64,000 bases of DNA from Halobacteria archaeon HArc-gm2 (lineage in GTDB: Archaea > Halobacteriota > Halobacteria > Halobacteriales > Haloarculaceae): contig JAOPKE010000001.1 in assembly GCA_025517465.1 (NCBI GenBank), positions 1-64,000 on the forward strand. Direction: 5' to 3'. Below the pieces are notes generated by a model. That model was not told the DNA's origin. It saw only the letters and a program-made list of their open reading frames with translations, and did no database searches. Both the position numbers and the translations under genes were made by a program. Below, piece by piece: positions 34,178 to 43,199 of this stretch (positions within the stretch are counted from its first letter, which is position 1; every line of letters starts with the position of its first letter).

Positions 34178-35686
34178 ATGTCAGATCTCGGGATGACGGT
34201 GCAGCCACCGGCCGAAACGCTGCCCAACCCCGCCGAGGCGGACAACGTCATCTACAACCCGTCGTTCGACCAGCTCCGCGAGTTCTCGCGCGAGCTCGAA
34301 ACGACCACGGAGTTCGGCTCACCGTCGTACGTGAGCGAACACCGGTCGCGCAACGCCGACAGGACGAAGAACGCCGTCGACGACGAGTTCGGCGCCGAGG
34401 ACTACCGCCACGTCGAGACGGCCTACGACGCGGTCCACGAGGAGGAGATGGTCTGTCTCGACCGACAGCTCGGTCGCCATCCCGAGAACAGCTACGTCTG
34501 CCGCCTGTTCGTCCCGAAGGAGTACGGACGGATCGCACTCGCCTGGGCGAAGCTCTTCGAACCGGTCGCAGACGAGGCGAGCGAGCCGGACTTCTACACC
34601 GTCCAGCTTCCCGACCACGACGAGGTCGCTATCCGCGTCGTCCCCGACGAGGGGATGACTGCGGTCCTCGGCAGCGACTACACCGGCGAGGCCAAGAAGT
34701 CCTTCCTCCGCCTGTTCATGTTCTACGCGAAGGAACAGGGCGGCCTCGGCCTCCACGCCGGCACCAAGCGCGTCGACCTCCAGACCGACGACGGCATGGA
34801 GACCGTCGGCCAGGTGTTCCTCGGTCTCTCCGGCACCGGGAAGTCGACGCTGACGGCTCACGGGCTCGGTCTCGAGAAACCCGAGGAGGCGACGATGCTA
34901 CAGGACGACGTCTGCGCGCTGCTCCCCGACGGTTCCGTCGCCGGCAGTGAGGGCCAGGGCCTGTTCATCAAGACCATCGGCCTGAACGCCGACGAACAGC
35001 CCGCCCTCTACGACGCGGCCACCCACGAGTCGGCCGTCCTGGAGAACGTCGACGTCGCCGAGGACGGCACCGTCGACTTCGACGGTGACGAGTACACCAC
35101 CAATACGCGCGCGATCATCCAGCGCGAGCACCTCTCCTCGGCCGACGACGAGATCGACCTGCCCGAGATCGACCAGGTCTTCTTCATCACCCGGAACCCC
35201 GCGATGCCGCCAATCGCGAAGCTCACGCCCGAAGAGGCCGCCGCCGCGTTCATGCTCGGCGAGTCCGTCCAGACCAGCGCCGGCGACCCCTCGAAGGCCG
35301 GCGAATCCATCCGCGTGGTCGGCACCAACCCCTTCATCGTCGGCTCGAAGGGCGAGGAGGGCAACCGCTTCCGCGACCTCATCGCCGACCTCGGCGTGGA
35401 GTGTTTCGTCCTCAACACCGGCAGCGTCGGCGACCGCGACGTCGGCGTCGACGACACGGTCACGCTCCTCCGGGAAGTCTCCCGCGGCACCGTGACCTGG
35501 GGTACAGACGACGCCACCGGCCTCGACGTTCCCGAGTCGGTCCCGGGGATGGACGTCGAGCGCTTCGCCGTCGCCGACGCTCTCGACGACCACGAGGACC
35601 ACGTCGATCGACTCCGGAACGAACGGCGCGTCCACCTCTCGAAGTTCGAGGACCTGGCCGACGACATCGAAGACGCCGTCTACTGA
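34178..35686 (+). CDS. pckA: Phosphoenolpyruvate carboxykinase (ATP)
   Basis: A 502-residue enzyme that converts oxaloacetate and ATP to PEP for gluconeogenesis. The kinase-1a P-loop is GLSGTGKSTLTAHG (about residues 218-231), followed by the kinase-2 Asp pair in MLQDDVCALL (about 240-249). Metal and substrate residues lie in GLGLHAGTKRVDL (about 189-201) and NTRAIIQREHL (about 309-319), and RNPAMPPIAKLTPEEAAAAFMLG (about 339-361) is conserved. It is the ATP-dependent type, as in bacteria. It is monocistronic with its own promoter and is expected to be repressed by glycolytic substrates, an inference from its role. Confidence 0.96.
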   Translation: MSDLGMTVQPPAETLPNPAEADNVIYNPSFDQLREFSRELETTTEFGSPSYVSEHRSRNADRTKNAVDDEFGAEDYRHVETAYDAVHEEEMVCLDRQLGRHPENSYVCRLFVPKEYGRIALAWAKLFEPVADEASEPDFYTVQLPDHDEVAIRVVPDEGMTAVLGSDYTGEAKKSFLRLFMFYAKEQGGLGLHAGTKRVDLQTDDGMETVGQVFLGLSGTGKSTLTAHGLGLEKPEEATMLQDDVCALLPDGSVAGSEGQGLFIKTIGLNADEQPALYDAATHESAVLENVDVAEDGTVDFDGDEYTTNTRAIIQREHLSSADDEIDLPEIDQVFFITRNPAMPPIAKLTPEEAAAAFMLGESVQTSAGDPSKAGESIRVVGTNPFIVGSKGEEGNRFRDLIADLGVECFVLNTGSVGDRDVGVDDTVTLLREVSRGTVTWGTDDATGLDVPESVPGMDVERFAVADALDDHEDHVDRLRNERRVHLSKFEDLADDIEDAVY

Positions 35687-35768
35687 CCGGCGCCGCACGT
35701 TCCCGTTTCTGGCGTCCCTGTCACGCCGTTGCGAACCACTTATTGTCCGACACTCGCGCCGTTGAGCC

Positions 35769-36218
35769 ATGCGCGAGGTTCGCCTGCCGCTGTTGCCGGC
35801 CTGGATTCGCTGGTTGGGGGTGGCCACTGTCGCCGGGGTGATCTTCTATCTCTCAGTCATCGCTGCACCCCCCGCGAACCCCATCGTCGAACCGCCGGAA
35901 CTCATCCCGCTCGACAAGTGGCGCCACTTCCTCGCCTACGCCGCCTTCGGCGGGAGTCTCGCCTACGCGACGACGGACTGGGGCTGGTCGACGCGACGGC
36001 TGGTGATCTTCGTCCTCGGTCTCACGGTCCTCTACGGCGTGGGCATCGAAATCTGGCAGTCGTTCGTCCCGGGCCGGTACATGTCGATCGGCGACGCCTA
36101 CGCCAACGCGCTCGGCGCGGTGCTCGTCAGTCCGTGGTACGTCCTCCGTTCCCGACTATCGTTCGTTCCCATCCGGTCCTGGCTGGATTCGGTTCTGGCG
36201 TTAGCCGACGGCTCGTGA
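35769..36218 (+). CDS. VanZ-family membrane protein
   Basis: A 149-residue protein with about four membrane spans. The VanZ signature is plain: DKWRHFLAYAAFGGSLAYA (about residues 49-67) and EIWQSFVPGRYMSIGDAYANALGA (about 94-117). VanZ-like proteins are poorly understood membrane proteins; some confer glycopeptide resistance and others are linked to teicoplanin or phospholipid chemistry. In archaea the function is unknown. It is convergent with the hexapeptide-transferase gene. Confidence 0.85.
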   Translation: MREVRLPLLPAWIRWLGVATVAGVIFYLSVIAAPPANPIVEPPELIPLDKWRHFLAYAAFGGSLAYATTDWGWSTRRLVIFVLGLTVLYGVGIEIWQSFVPGRYMSIGDAYANALGAVLVSPWYVLRSRLSFVPIRSWLDSVLALADGS

Positions 36219-36240
36219 CGGCCACAGCTGACGGACGTTC

Positions 36241-36702
36241 TCAGTCGTCGAGCGAGCGTCGCGACTGGGCCGGGGAACCATGGATGACCGTCCCCCCTGG
36301 AACATCCTCGGTCACCGTCGCGTTCGCACCGATGACTGCATTCTCGCCGATTCGGACGCCGGGTAGCACGACCGCGCCGGCGCCCACGAAGGCACCGTCC
36401 TCGATCACCACTTCCTCGAAGGTATCGTTCTGAAACTCCATCCCATTTTCCGAGAGGTCGTGCGTTACGCCGGCGACGGTCGCGTTCGGACCGATCTGGA
36501 CCCGCTCGCCGACGGTGGCGTTCTCGACGTAGACGTTCGCGTTGACGTCGACCGGTCCCGCCAGACGAGATCTCTTGATAGAGGTTCGCTCGTAGATTTG
36601 ACAGCCGTCGCCTATCTCGGAATCGTGAACGGTCGCGTACTCCCGTATCTCGGCGTCGCCGATGGTCGAATTCTCCACCATCGCGGTGTCGAGGACGGTC
36701 AT
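36241..36702 (-). CDS. Hexapeptide-repeat acyltransferase-like protein
   Basis: A 153-residue left-handed beta-helix protein. Hexapeptide coils with a [LIV]-G-x-x-[AV] rhythm run through the length, for example STIGDAEI, SEIGDGCQI, ATVGERVQIGPNATVAG, AFVGAGAVVLPGVRIGENAVIGANATV and a closing VPGGTVIHGSPA typical of the LacA/NodL acetyltransferase loop. His in VTHDLSENG may be catalytic. A sugar or antibiotic acetyltransferase, or a gamma-carbonic anhydrase relative, is possible. It lies next to the epimerase gene on the same strand. Confidence 0.85.
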   Translation of the reverse strand: MTVLDTAMVENSTIGDAEIREYATVHDSEIGDGCQIYERTSIKRSRLAGPVDVNANVYVENATVGERVQIGPNATVAGVTHDLSENGMEFQNDTFEEVVIEDGAFVGAGAVVLPGVRIGENAVIGANATVTEDVPGGTVIHGSPAQSRRSLDD

Positions 36703-36737
36703 GGCGGCTCCTGCCGCCGGCTCGTGTAAATCAGTTG

Positions 36738-37754
36738 CTACTCCGTAGTCTCGACAGAATCGAGGAAGGAGTCCGTCGCGTCACGCCAGGCGGCGATGAT
36801 CTGATCGTCGTTCTCGCTGTCCCAGTCGTCGATTTCGCCCTCGTCCTCCAGCCACTCGATCGTGCGGCGGATCCCGTCCTCGAAGGGAATCGTGTACTCG
36901 AAGCCCAGGTCGCGGCGGGCCTTGCTGTTGTCGAACACCGTCGAGAACTGGAAGTGGGCGAGCAGCATGTCGGTCCGGTCCGGGACGGCCTCGGCCAGAA
37001 TCTCCGTCGGGATGTGGACGAGTTCGGGGTCCGGTGCGTCCATCACGTCTGCGACGGTCCGGTATAACTGCCCCCAGGTGATGTTCTCCTCGCTGGTGAC
37101 GTGGTAGGCCTCGCCGTAGGCCGTCTCGTTGCCGACGGCGTTGACGAACGCGCGGGCGACGTCGTCTCGGTGACACGACCCCCACAGCGTCTGGCCGTCG
37201 CCGTGAACGACGACCGGCTTGCCCTCTCGGATGCGATCGAGGAAGTAGCTCCCTTGCCCCAGCGTGTGGAAGAGGGTACCGCCCTCGCCGTAGGTGCTCC
37301 ACGGGCGGACGATCGTGGTTTCGAAGTCGCCCCGTTCGTGGGCGGCCATGAAGATGTCCTCGCACTCGGCCTTGTCGGCGCCGTAGTCGCTGACCGGGGG
37401 CTCTCGCGGGGCATCTTCCTGCACGGGGTTCGTGTCGAGCGGCCGGTGGTAGACGTCCACCGTCGAACAGAAGACGAACTGCTCGACGTCGTCCGCGAAG
37501 ACGTCGACGGCCTGTTCGGCCTGGTCCGGCGAGAAACACACCATGTCGACGACGCAGTCGGGGGCGACCTCGTCGCGCGCGTCGGCCAGGTCCCCTCGCT
37601 CGTTGCGGTCGCCGTGGACGAACGCCACGGAGTCGGGCACCCTGGCGTCGCTCTCGCCCCGCGTGAAACAGGTCACCTCGTGTTCGGAGTCGGCGAGCTG
37701 TCGCGTGATTCCAGTGCTGATGAGGCCCGTGCCGCCGATAATGAGGACGTCCAT
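36738..37754 (-). CDS. NAD(P)-dependent epimerase/dehydratase (extended SDR)
   Basis: A 338-residue extended short-chain dehydrogenase/reductase. The Rossmann motif is IIGGTGLISTGITRQL (about residues 5-20). DRNERGD (about 50-56) is the second nucleotide-contact region. VDMVCFSP (about 69-76) is a typical beta4-region. The SDR active site uses Ser/Thr near VFCSTVDVYHRP (about 93-104) with the YxxDKAECE (about 124-132) Tyr-Lys pair. The closest pattern is sugar epimerases and isoflavone-reductase-like proteins of haloarchaea. The substrate is unknown; genes for a hexapeptide transferase and a sugar isomerase-like protein are close by. Confidence 0.87.
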   Translation of the reverse strand: MDVLIIGGTGLISTGITRQLADSEHEVTCFTRGESDARVPDSVAFVHGDRNERGDLADARDEVAPDCVVDMVCFSPDQAEQAVDVFADDVEQFVFCSTVDVYHRPLDTNPVQEDAPREPPVSDYGADKAECEDIFMAAHERGDFETTIVRPWSTYGEGGTLFHTLGQGSYFLDRIREGKPVVVHGDGQTLWGSCHRDDVARAFVNAVGNETAYGEAYHVTSEENITWGQLYRTVADVMDAPDPELVHIPTEILAEAVPDRTDMLLAHFQFSTVFDNSKARRDLGFEYTIPFEDGIRRTIEWLEDEGEIDDWDSENDDQIIAAWRDATDSFLDSVETTE

Positions 37755-37865
37755 ACACTCGCTGGGTGCGGGCGGGGTAAAGGGTCTATGTCACTGCATT
37801 GAGCGGTTTTTGGACGACCGGCCGATCCGCGACATACTTTTGCGCCGACCCGGCGACGTTCCGAC

Positions 37866-38627
37866 ATGGACCGCGACTACGCCGTCGGCGTCCAGAGCGT
37901 CGTCTTCCAGGACTACTCGCTCGCCGGTCTGCTGGAGGCACTCGGCGAAACCGGCATCCGACACCTCGAACTCTGGGACCACCACCTCTCGGCCGACGAC
38001 GACGAGAAGACCATCACCGACGCCACGGCCGCTATCGAGGACGCGGGAATCGACGTCTGCGGCTACGGCGTCGTCGACCTGGACGACGTGGGCCAGGCGC
38101 GTCCCCACGTCGCCTTCGCCGACCGGCTGGGGGCCGACTACGTCACCGTCAACTACCCGCCGGACCGGGACGACGTCACCGAGGAACTGATCGACCTTGC
38201 CGAGGAGTTCGGCGTCGACGTCGGCATCCACAACTACTCCTCGGTCCACCACGACGACCTCTCGCAGGTGTTCTCCTCCATCGCGGACGTCCGCGGCGTG
38301 CTCGACCGGTACGACCACCCGCGCCTGGGCGTCTGTGTGGACACCGGCCACTTTCTCGTCGAGGACGTCGCACCCGACGACGTCATCAGGAATCTCGGCG
38401 ACCGGATCAACGCCGTCCACCTGAAGGACACCTCCGCGGCCGAAGTGGAGGACCTTCCCGGGGCCGGGCAACTCGACCTGCCCTACCTCCTGGCGCTGCT
38501 CGACGAGCACGCGGACGTCGACGCGCCGCTCGTCATCGAGTACGAACTGCCAGAAGACCGGGTGATCGAGGCGCTCGAAACGGCCGAGAAGAACGTACGA
38601 AGGGCGATAGCGGCCGACGGTGAGTGA
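37866..38627 (+). CDS. Sugar phosphate isomerase/epimerase (AP endonuclease 2 family)
   Basis: A 253-residue TIM-barrel protein of the xylose isomerase-like/AP endonuclease 2 superfamily. The fold is shown by the strand-ending motifs LELWDHHLS (about residues 36-44), YGVVDLDD (about 65-72), VGIHNYSS (about 119-126), GVCVDTGHFLVEDV (about 155-168), INAVHLKDTS (about 181-190) and PLVIEYELPED (about 224-234). Metal-binding Glu, Asp and His are present. The family includes hydroxypyruvate isomerases and inosose dehydratases; the substrate is unknown. It is divergent from the epimerase. Confidence 0.85.
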   Translation: MDRDYAVGVQSVVFQDYSLAGLLEALGETGIRHLELWDHHLSADDDEKTITDATAAIEDAGIDVCGYGVVDLDDVGQARPHVAFADRLGADYVTVNYPPDRDDVTEELIDLAEEFGVDVGIHNYSSVHHDDLSQVFSSIADVRGVLDRYDHPRLGVCVDTGHFLVEDVAPDDVIRNLGDRINAVHLKDTSAAEVEDLPGAGQLDLPYLLALLDEHADVDAPLVIEYELPEDRVIEALETAEKNVRRAIAADGE

Positions 38628-38674
38628 GCGGCGAACTGCCGATTCGTCAGCCGGTTCGGCTGCTCGACTCCCGA

Positions 38675-40021
38675 TCAGTCGTCGCTCAGTTCCTCGAGGA
38701 CGCCGGCGGGCATCTCCTCGCGCATCCCTTCCGGGATGTCCTCGACGGCCACGCCCTCGGCGAACGACGGCGGGGCCTGGCCGTCACCGTCGGGTCCGAA
38801 GTTCGGGTCGAACAGCTGGAGCGCGGTGTGGATGGTCGACCAGTCGTCCTCCTCCGCGGCGTCCCGGAGGCTCCGGGTCGGCGCGGAGAGCAACTGGGAG
38901 ACGATGGCGTCGGCCATCGACTCGACGACCTGCTGCTGGTCGTCGTCGAGGTCGAGTTTCCCCAGGGCGGTCTCGAGCTCCCGTGCCTTCACGCGCTCGG
39001 CGCTCTCGTACATCGCGGAGATGACGCGGTCGGCGCGCTTGCGCTTGTACTGGGTCAGCAGGTTGTCGAACTCGGCGTCGATCATCGACTCGACGGCGAC
39101 GGCGGCCTCTCGGCGCTCCTCGCGGGTCTCCTCGGTGACGGTCTCCAGCGCGTCCAGGTCAAGCACGGTGACCTCGGGGAGGTCGTCGACCTCGGGGTGG
39201 GCGTCCCGTGGCTGGGCGACGTCGACGACGATAGTCTCCCCGGCGTCCGTGAACGCGTCGGCGTCGACGACGTGGTCGGGGCTGTTCGTCGCCGTGACGA
39301 CGACGCGGGCCTCTTCGGCGGCCGCGGTCAGTGCGTCGAGGGCGACCGCGCTGGCCTCGACGTCGACGGTGTCGGCGACGTACTCTGCGTTGGGAACCGT
39401 TCGGTTGGCGACGATGAGGCGGTCGACCTCCTCGGCGAGGGCCTCGGCGGCCAGCCGACCCATCTCGCCGGCGCCGACGACGACGCCGGTCGTGCCGTCG
39501 AGGGCGACTTCCCTGGCTGCGAGCCGGACCGCCGCGGAGGCCAGCGATAGCGTCCCCTCGTTGATGGCCGTCTCCGAACGGGCGCGCTCGCCGACGTGGA
39601 GCGCCTTGGTGATGCCGTCCTCGAGGATGGGCCCGACGCCGTCGACGGCCCGGGCGTCCTCGTAGGCGTCCCGGACCTGGCCGAGGATCTGGTCCTCGCC
39701 GAGGACGACGGATTCCAGGCCTGCGGCGACCCGCAGCAGGTGGCGCAGGCTCTCCTCGTGATCCATCGACACCGTGACGTCCCCCGGGACGCGGTCGGTG
39801 AACAGCGAGAGGGCCTCGCCGGCTGTCTCGTCGTCGCCGACGACGTAGGCCTCGATCCGGTTGCACGTCTGGAGGACGAACGCCTCCTCGACCCGCGAAT
39901 CCGCCAGCAGCGCCTTGACGGCGCCGCGCTGGCTGTCCGTGGACGCCGCTTCGAGGTCGTCCATGCTCGAGCGTTCGTGGGAGATGCTCACGCCCGAAAT
40001 GACGCCAATCCCACGCTTCAC
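38675..40021 (-). CDS. hemA: Glutamyl-tRNA reductase
   Basis: A 448-residue enzyme that reduces glutamyl-tRNA to glutamate-1-semialdehyde, the first committed step of tetrapyrrole synthesis in archaea. The catalytic Cys is in LQTCNRIEAYVV (about residues 48-59). The His and tRNA-contact block is LRHLLRVAAGLESVVLGEDQILGQVRDAYEDA (about 88-118; quoted here in part as GEDQILGQV). The NADPH Rossmann motif is VVVGAGEMGRLAAEAL (about 182-197) and NRTVPNAEYVADT follows. A C-terminal dimerisation helix is present. Its start overlaps the stop of the siroheme synthase-like gene by 4 bases, so the two are coupled. Confidence 0.96.
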   Translation of the reverse strand: MKRGIGVISGVSISHERSSMDDLEAASTDSQRGAVKALLADSRVEEAFVLQTCNRIEAYVVGDDETAGEALSLFTDRVPGDVTVSMDHEESLRHLLRVAAGLESVVLGEDQILGQVRDAYEDARAVDGVGPILEDGITKALHVGERARSETAINEGTLSLASAAVRLAAREVALDGTTGVVVGAGEMGRLAAEALAEEVDRLIVANRTVPNAEYVADTVDVEASAVALDALTAAAEEARVVVTATNSPDHVVDADAFTDAGETIVVDVAQPRDAHPEVDDLPEVTVLDLDALETVTEETREERREAAVAVESMIDAEFDNLLTQYKRKRADRVISAMYESAERVKARELETALGKLDLDDDQQQVVESMADAIVSQLLSAPTRSLRDAAEEDDWSTIHTALQLFDPNFGPDGDGQAPPSFAEGVAVEDIPEGMREEMPAGVLEELSDD

Positions 40022-40665
40022 GACGAATCACCGGTGTTGTTCGAGATCACGGCCGAAACTACTTGGCTTGGATTAGATCTGCCACTATCTAAAGCCTTCC
40101 AAACACGGTCAGATTTGACAACGCGCCTGACGGCCGCACGGCGCTCCGCTGGACCCATCCCCTCGTCTCTGAGATCCTGCCGGAGGTCAGCGGTGAGTTC
40201 CGCCATCTCGCCCACGCCGGCAAATTCCTCCTCGAACCGCTCCCGGAGGTACTTCGACACCGCCGGACTGGTCCCGTCCGTGGAGACGGCCATCGTCACC
40301 GGGCCGTCCTCGACTGTCGCCGGGACGACGACGCTGTCGACGTCTCGCTCACCGCTCCGGTCCGTCTGGTTGACGAGGACGCCGCGCTCGTCCGCCGCCA
40401 CGGCGATGGCCTCGTTCAACGCCCCGTCGTCCGTCGCCGCCACGACCAGCGCGGGGTCCGTCCGGTCGAACCAGCCTCCGACGTCTTCGGCGTCTGGCAC
40501 CTCGCGAACGAGCTCCGCGCCGCCGAACTCGACGTCCGCGAACGCCGGGCTGACGACCACGACGTCGGCCTCTTCGGCGAACCGCCGGGCCTTCCGCGCG
40601 CCGACGGGCCCCCCGCCGAACACCAGCACCGTCTCGTCCGTGAAGTCGTGGAAGAGCGGAATCAC
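40018..40665 (-). CDS. Precorrin-2 dehydrogenase / sirohydrochlorin ferrochelatase-type protein
   Basis: A 215-residue protein of the CysG-N/Met8 family that oxidises precorrin-2 to sirohydrochlorin and may insert iron. The NAD-binding motif is VLVFGGGPVGARKARRFAEEA (about residues 14-34; quoted here in short as GGGPVGARKA). ADERGVLVNQTD (about 102-113) and PATVEDGPVTMAVSTDGTSPAVSKYLRERFEEEF (about 125-158; key residues TSPAVSKYLRE) are the family signatures. The GTG at 40665 gives MIPLFHDFTDE, the usual start of this family; a GTG at 40674 is an alternative. It is immediately upstream of hemA, with overlapping codons. Confidence 0.9.
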   Translation of the reverse strand: MIPLFHDFTDETVLVFGGGPVGARKARRFAEEADVVVVSPAFADVEFGGAELVREVPDAEDVGGWFDRTDPALVVAATDDGALNEAIAVAADERGVLVNQTDRSGERDVDSVVVPATVEDGPVTMAVSTDGTSPAVSKYLRERFEEEFAGVGEMAELTADLRQDLRDEGMGPAERRAAVRRVVKSDRVWKALDSGRSNPSQVVSAVISNNTGDSS

Positions 40666-40729
40666 GCTGCCCACCTCGAAATCAATCGCGAACAATCCAC
40701 CGTGGCGCGCGCTTGCTCGCATCTCTGTG

Positions 40730-41001
40730 CGAGCCGAAACTGTGCGAGGTCTTCGCGAGCCATCGGCGAGCGAATGGCTCGAAAGACGAGCGAAGCGAGT
40801 CTTTCGGTGGACGAACGAGCGAAGCGAGTGAGTCGGCTGGGGAGGGTGTGGCTCTTGCGGTCGCAGAGGGCGGGAATGGAAGGGGCCGCGTCCTCGACGA
40901 AGCCCGGCACCCCAAGCACCGCAGGAAGCGAGCGGAGCGAGCGACGAGGAGCGCAGGGTGTGCCGCGCGAGTCGAGGATGCGGGGGCTTCCAGGCTGTTC
41001 C
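40730..41001. repeat. Dispersed non-coding repeat element (copy D, diverged)
   Basis: This stretch is diverged from the other copies but retains the interior theme: GAAAGACGAGCGAAGCGAGTCTTTCGG (about 40780-40806), a gaatggaaggggccgcg block (about 40875-40891), AGCACCGCAGGAAGCGAGCGGAGCGAGCG and a right end CGGGGGCTTCCAGGCTGTTCC near 40980. The 397-base gap between the two heme genes has no other recognisable content. No coding frame is seen. Confidence 0.5.
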
Positions 41002-41062
41002 CCGTGGTGATTCCCGTCGGCACGTCGCGGTTCACCATCTCCAAGACTCATACTCATCTCTC

Positions 41063-42139
41063 TCATTCGACCTCTGCCGGATCGATAACGTTCGCTTCGG
41101 CGCGTTCGTCCATCCGGATACCGGTCTTCTTGAGGATCTGGGTGGAGAACAGCGAGTCCCAGTCGTCGTCGCCGACGTCCCAGAACTCTTCCATCCGCTC
41201 TCGAACCTGCTCGATCCGCTGGTCACTCTCTGCCTCGCTCCGGCCGTGGGTCATCGCGAAGAAGTTGTACGGCCAGACGCCGTCGTGACGCGGGCGCTCG
41301 TAGCAGTGGGTGACGAAGTCGAACGACGCGATGGCGGGCCCCACCTCGTCGACCACGTCGTCGGGGACGTTCCAGACAGTCATGCCGTTCTCCGAGTAGC
41401 CCAGCGCGTAGTGGTTGGGCACCACGCCGACGCGGCGGACCTTGGCCTCCCGGTCGAACCGTTTGATAGTCTCGACGACCCACGAGGGTTCCTGGCCGAT
41501 AGCCGACGCTACGTCGGCGTAGGGCGTCTCGGTGATGGGCAGGCCGCCCTGAATCTCCAGCACCAGGTCGAGTTCGTCGGGCGTGAGCCCCCGCCGCTCC
41601 GTCGGCGTCACGTCCGGCCCCAGGTCCGACAGGTCGAGACCGTCCGGCAGGTCTTCCAGCGGCCCCTCGACGGGGAACTTCGCCTCGACGCGGAACTCCT
41701 GCTGTTTCGGGAGGTTGTACGTCGCCTGACCGGTCTCGTCTTCGATGTCGCCCAGCACCTCCGCCACGCGCTCCTCGTCGGCCACCGACACGACGAACCA
41801 GACGTTGAGGTGGGGGTGCTCGCGCTCGTAATTGTGGGCCACCTCGGGATGGTCGTTGACCCGCTCGACGACCTCGTCGAAGCGCTCGGCGGGGGCGTGC
41901 ATCGCGACGAGCGTCGCCGTGCCGCCGATGGCCTCGGCGTCGATGAGCGCCCCGAAGCGGGAGAGCGTCCCCGCCTCGTCCATCGCGGCGACGCGGTCGA
42001 CGAGTTCCGACTCGGTGACGTCGATGCCCTCTTCGCGGAGCGCCGCCGCCGCGGGTTCGAACGGCCGCTCTGTGACGGGGAATCCCCCCTGGAAGGCGTT
42101 GAGAATACCCCGGTCCACGGGGTCGATATCCTCGGTCAT
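41063..42139 (-). CDS. ahbB: Siroheme decarboxylase (fused AhbA/AhbB, Lrp/AsnC-like)
   Basis: A 358-residue protein made of two Lrp/AsnC-like halves. Each has a winged-helix start (DIDPVDRGILNAFQGGFPVTERPF at about residue 4; LTPDELDLVLEIQGGLPITETPY at about residue 190) and a RAM-like domain carrying NYEREHPHLNVWFVV and CYERPRHDGVWPYNFFAMTHG. In methanogens and sulfate reducers AhbA and AhbB are separate and form the siroheme decarboxylase that makes 12,18-didecarboxysiroheme for heme. Here the two are fused, as is usual in haloarchaea. The hemA and siroheme synthase-like genes upstream on the same strand complete a heme-via-siroheme route, separated by repeat copy D. Symbol is by family. 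Confidence 0.88.
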   Translation of the reverse strand: MTEDIDPVDRGILNAFQGGFPVTERPFEPAAAALREEGIDVTESELVDRVAAMDEAGTLSRFGALIDAEAIGGTATLVAMHAPAERFDEVVERVNDHPEVAHNYEREHPHLNVWFVVSVADEERVAEVLGDIEDETGQATYNLPKQQEFRVEAKFPVEGPLEDLPDGLDLSDLGPDVTPTERRGLTPDELDLVLEIQGGLPITETPYADVASAIGQEPSWVVETIKRFDREAKVRRVGVVPNHYALGYSENGMTVWNVPDDVVDEVGPAIASFDFVTHCYERPRHDGVWPYNFFAMTHGRSEAESDQRIEQVRERMEEFWDVGDDDWDSLFSTQILKKTGIRMDERAEANVIDPAEVE

Positions 42140-42333
42140 GGGCAATCGTCGGTCCCGGGACGGCATAAGCGCCCCGGCGGCGCGGTCGCCGTGTCGACCG
42201 ACCGCACGGCCGACGCCGAGATGCTCCGACCACACGGATCCGCGATGGGAGTGTTTGCCCGTTACCTCCAGTCACGTACCACTCGTCCTTCACTCTCGAC
42301 GAATCAAAACAGTTGGCGATACAACACCTTCGC

Positions 42334-42612
42334 GTGCTCCCCGACGTCACGCTCGGTGCGAACTTCTTCGTCTTCGTCGCCCTGGGCCTCGCCGTCCCGC
42401 TGTCCTTCGCCGCGGTGTACCGGGTCGTCAATCGGCTGTCCATCGGCAACTACGTCGACCAGTACCAGACCGTCGCCCCCGAGGCAGGTCGTGGGCTCGA
42501 AGCACCGCCGGCCGCAACCAGTTGCGACGAAGAAATCTGTCCCCGCTGCGGCGAACGCAACGATCCGGCCTTCGAGTTCTGCCGGTCCTGTACCGCCCGC
42601 GTCGCGGTCTGA
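42334..42612 (+). CDS. Membrane protein with C-terminal zinc ribbon (DUF7577-like)
   Basis: A 92-residue protein from a GTG at 42334. It has one span at about residues 9-29 (ANFFVFVALGLAVPLSFAAVY) and a C-terminal zinc ribbon CPRCGERNDPAFEFCRSC with two Cys pairs. Haloarchaeal membrane-anchored zinc-ribbon proteins of this shape are common and match the DUF7577 pattern (from memory). A TTG at 42313 is an alternative start. It is divergent from the ahb gene. Confidence 0.65.
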   Translation: MLPDVTLGANFFVFVALGLAVPLSFAAVYRVVNRLSIGNYVDQYQTVAPEAGRGLEAPPAATSCDEEICPRCGERNDPAFEFCRSCTARVAV

Positions 42613-42622
42613 CGGCTCTTTC

Positions 42623-43048
42623 TCAGCCCTCGACGCTGGTGACGTCGTAGCCCGCGTCGCGGACGTCCGCGACGATGCCCTCCTGGTCAGCGCTGGCCTC
42701 GTAGTAGAAGATGAGGCGGAAGGCGCCGTCGCGGAGCAGCTGCTGGCACTCCCAGACGAACTCGTCGCCGTCGATGGTCTTGCCCTGGTGCTGGTTCGAG
42801 GAGAAGTCCGGGTCGTCGTTGCCCGAGTAGACGTACACGTCCTGCGGGTCGTGGCCCGCGTGCTCGGCGATGATATCGCCCACTTCGAGGGAGGCTTCCA
42901 TCATCTCGATGTCCTCCTGGCCGTCGTACTCCGTGTGGACGATGACGCCGTTCAACTCGATGTCGCCCGGCTTCAGGAGCGCCTTCGTCCGCTGGTAGAG
43001 GTCGTTGTCGAGGGTGTCCGTCTCCGCGTCCTCCTCTGTCGTGCCCAT
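42623..43048 (-). CDS. Conserved haloarchaeal protein (DUF5778-like)
   Basis: A 141-residue acidic soluble protein. It contains the conserved blocks DNDLYQRTKALLKPGDIELNGVIVHTEYDGQ (shown in part: LLKPGDIELNGVI), YVYSGNDDPDFSSNQHQG and FVWECQQLLRDGAFRLIFYYEAS. This set fits the haloarchaeal DUF5778 family. There is no recognised catalytic motif. The ATG at 43048 (MGTTEED) begins the conserved sequence. It is convergent with the zinc-ribbon gene, with a 10-base gap. Confidence 0.75.
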   Translation of the reverse strand: MGTTEEDAETDTLDNDLYQRTKALLKPGDIELNGVIVHTEYDGQEDIEMMEASLEVGDIIAEHAGHDPQDVYVYSGNDDPDFSSNQHQGKTIDGDEFVWECQQLLRDGAFRLIFYYEASADQEGIVADVRDAGYDVTSVEG

Positions 43049-43199
43049 ACTCCGAATCGACCGTCTTGCCCCATACCTCTCACGATTCCCCGCTCGAAGC
43101 CCGGAGAACATGTTCGAACGGAATCGACAGGCCACTCCTGATAGCGTCGCCACTCACCGATTACCTACCCAAAGAAATCACAACTGGAAGCTACGCAGC

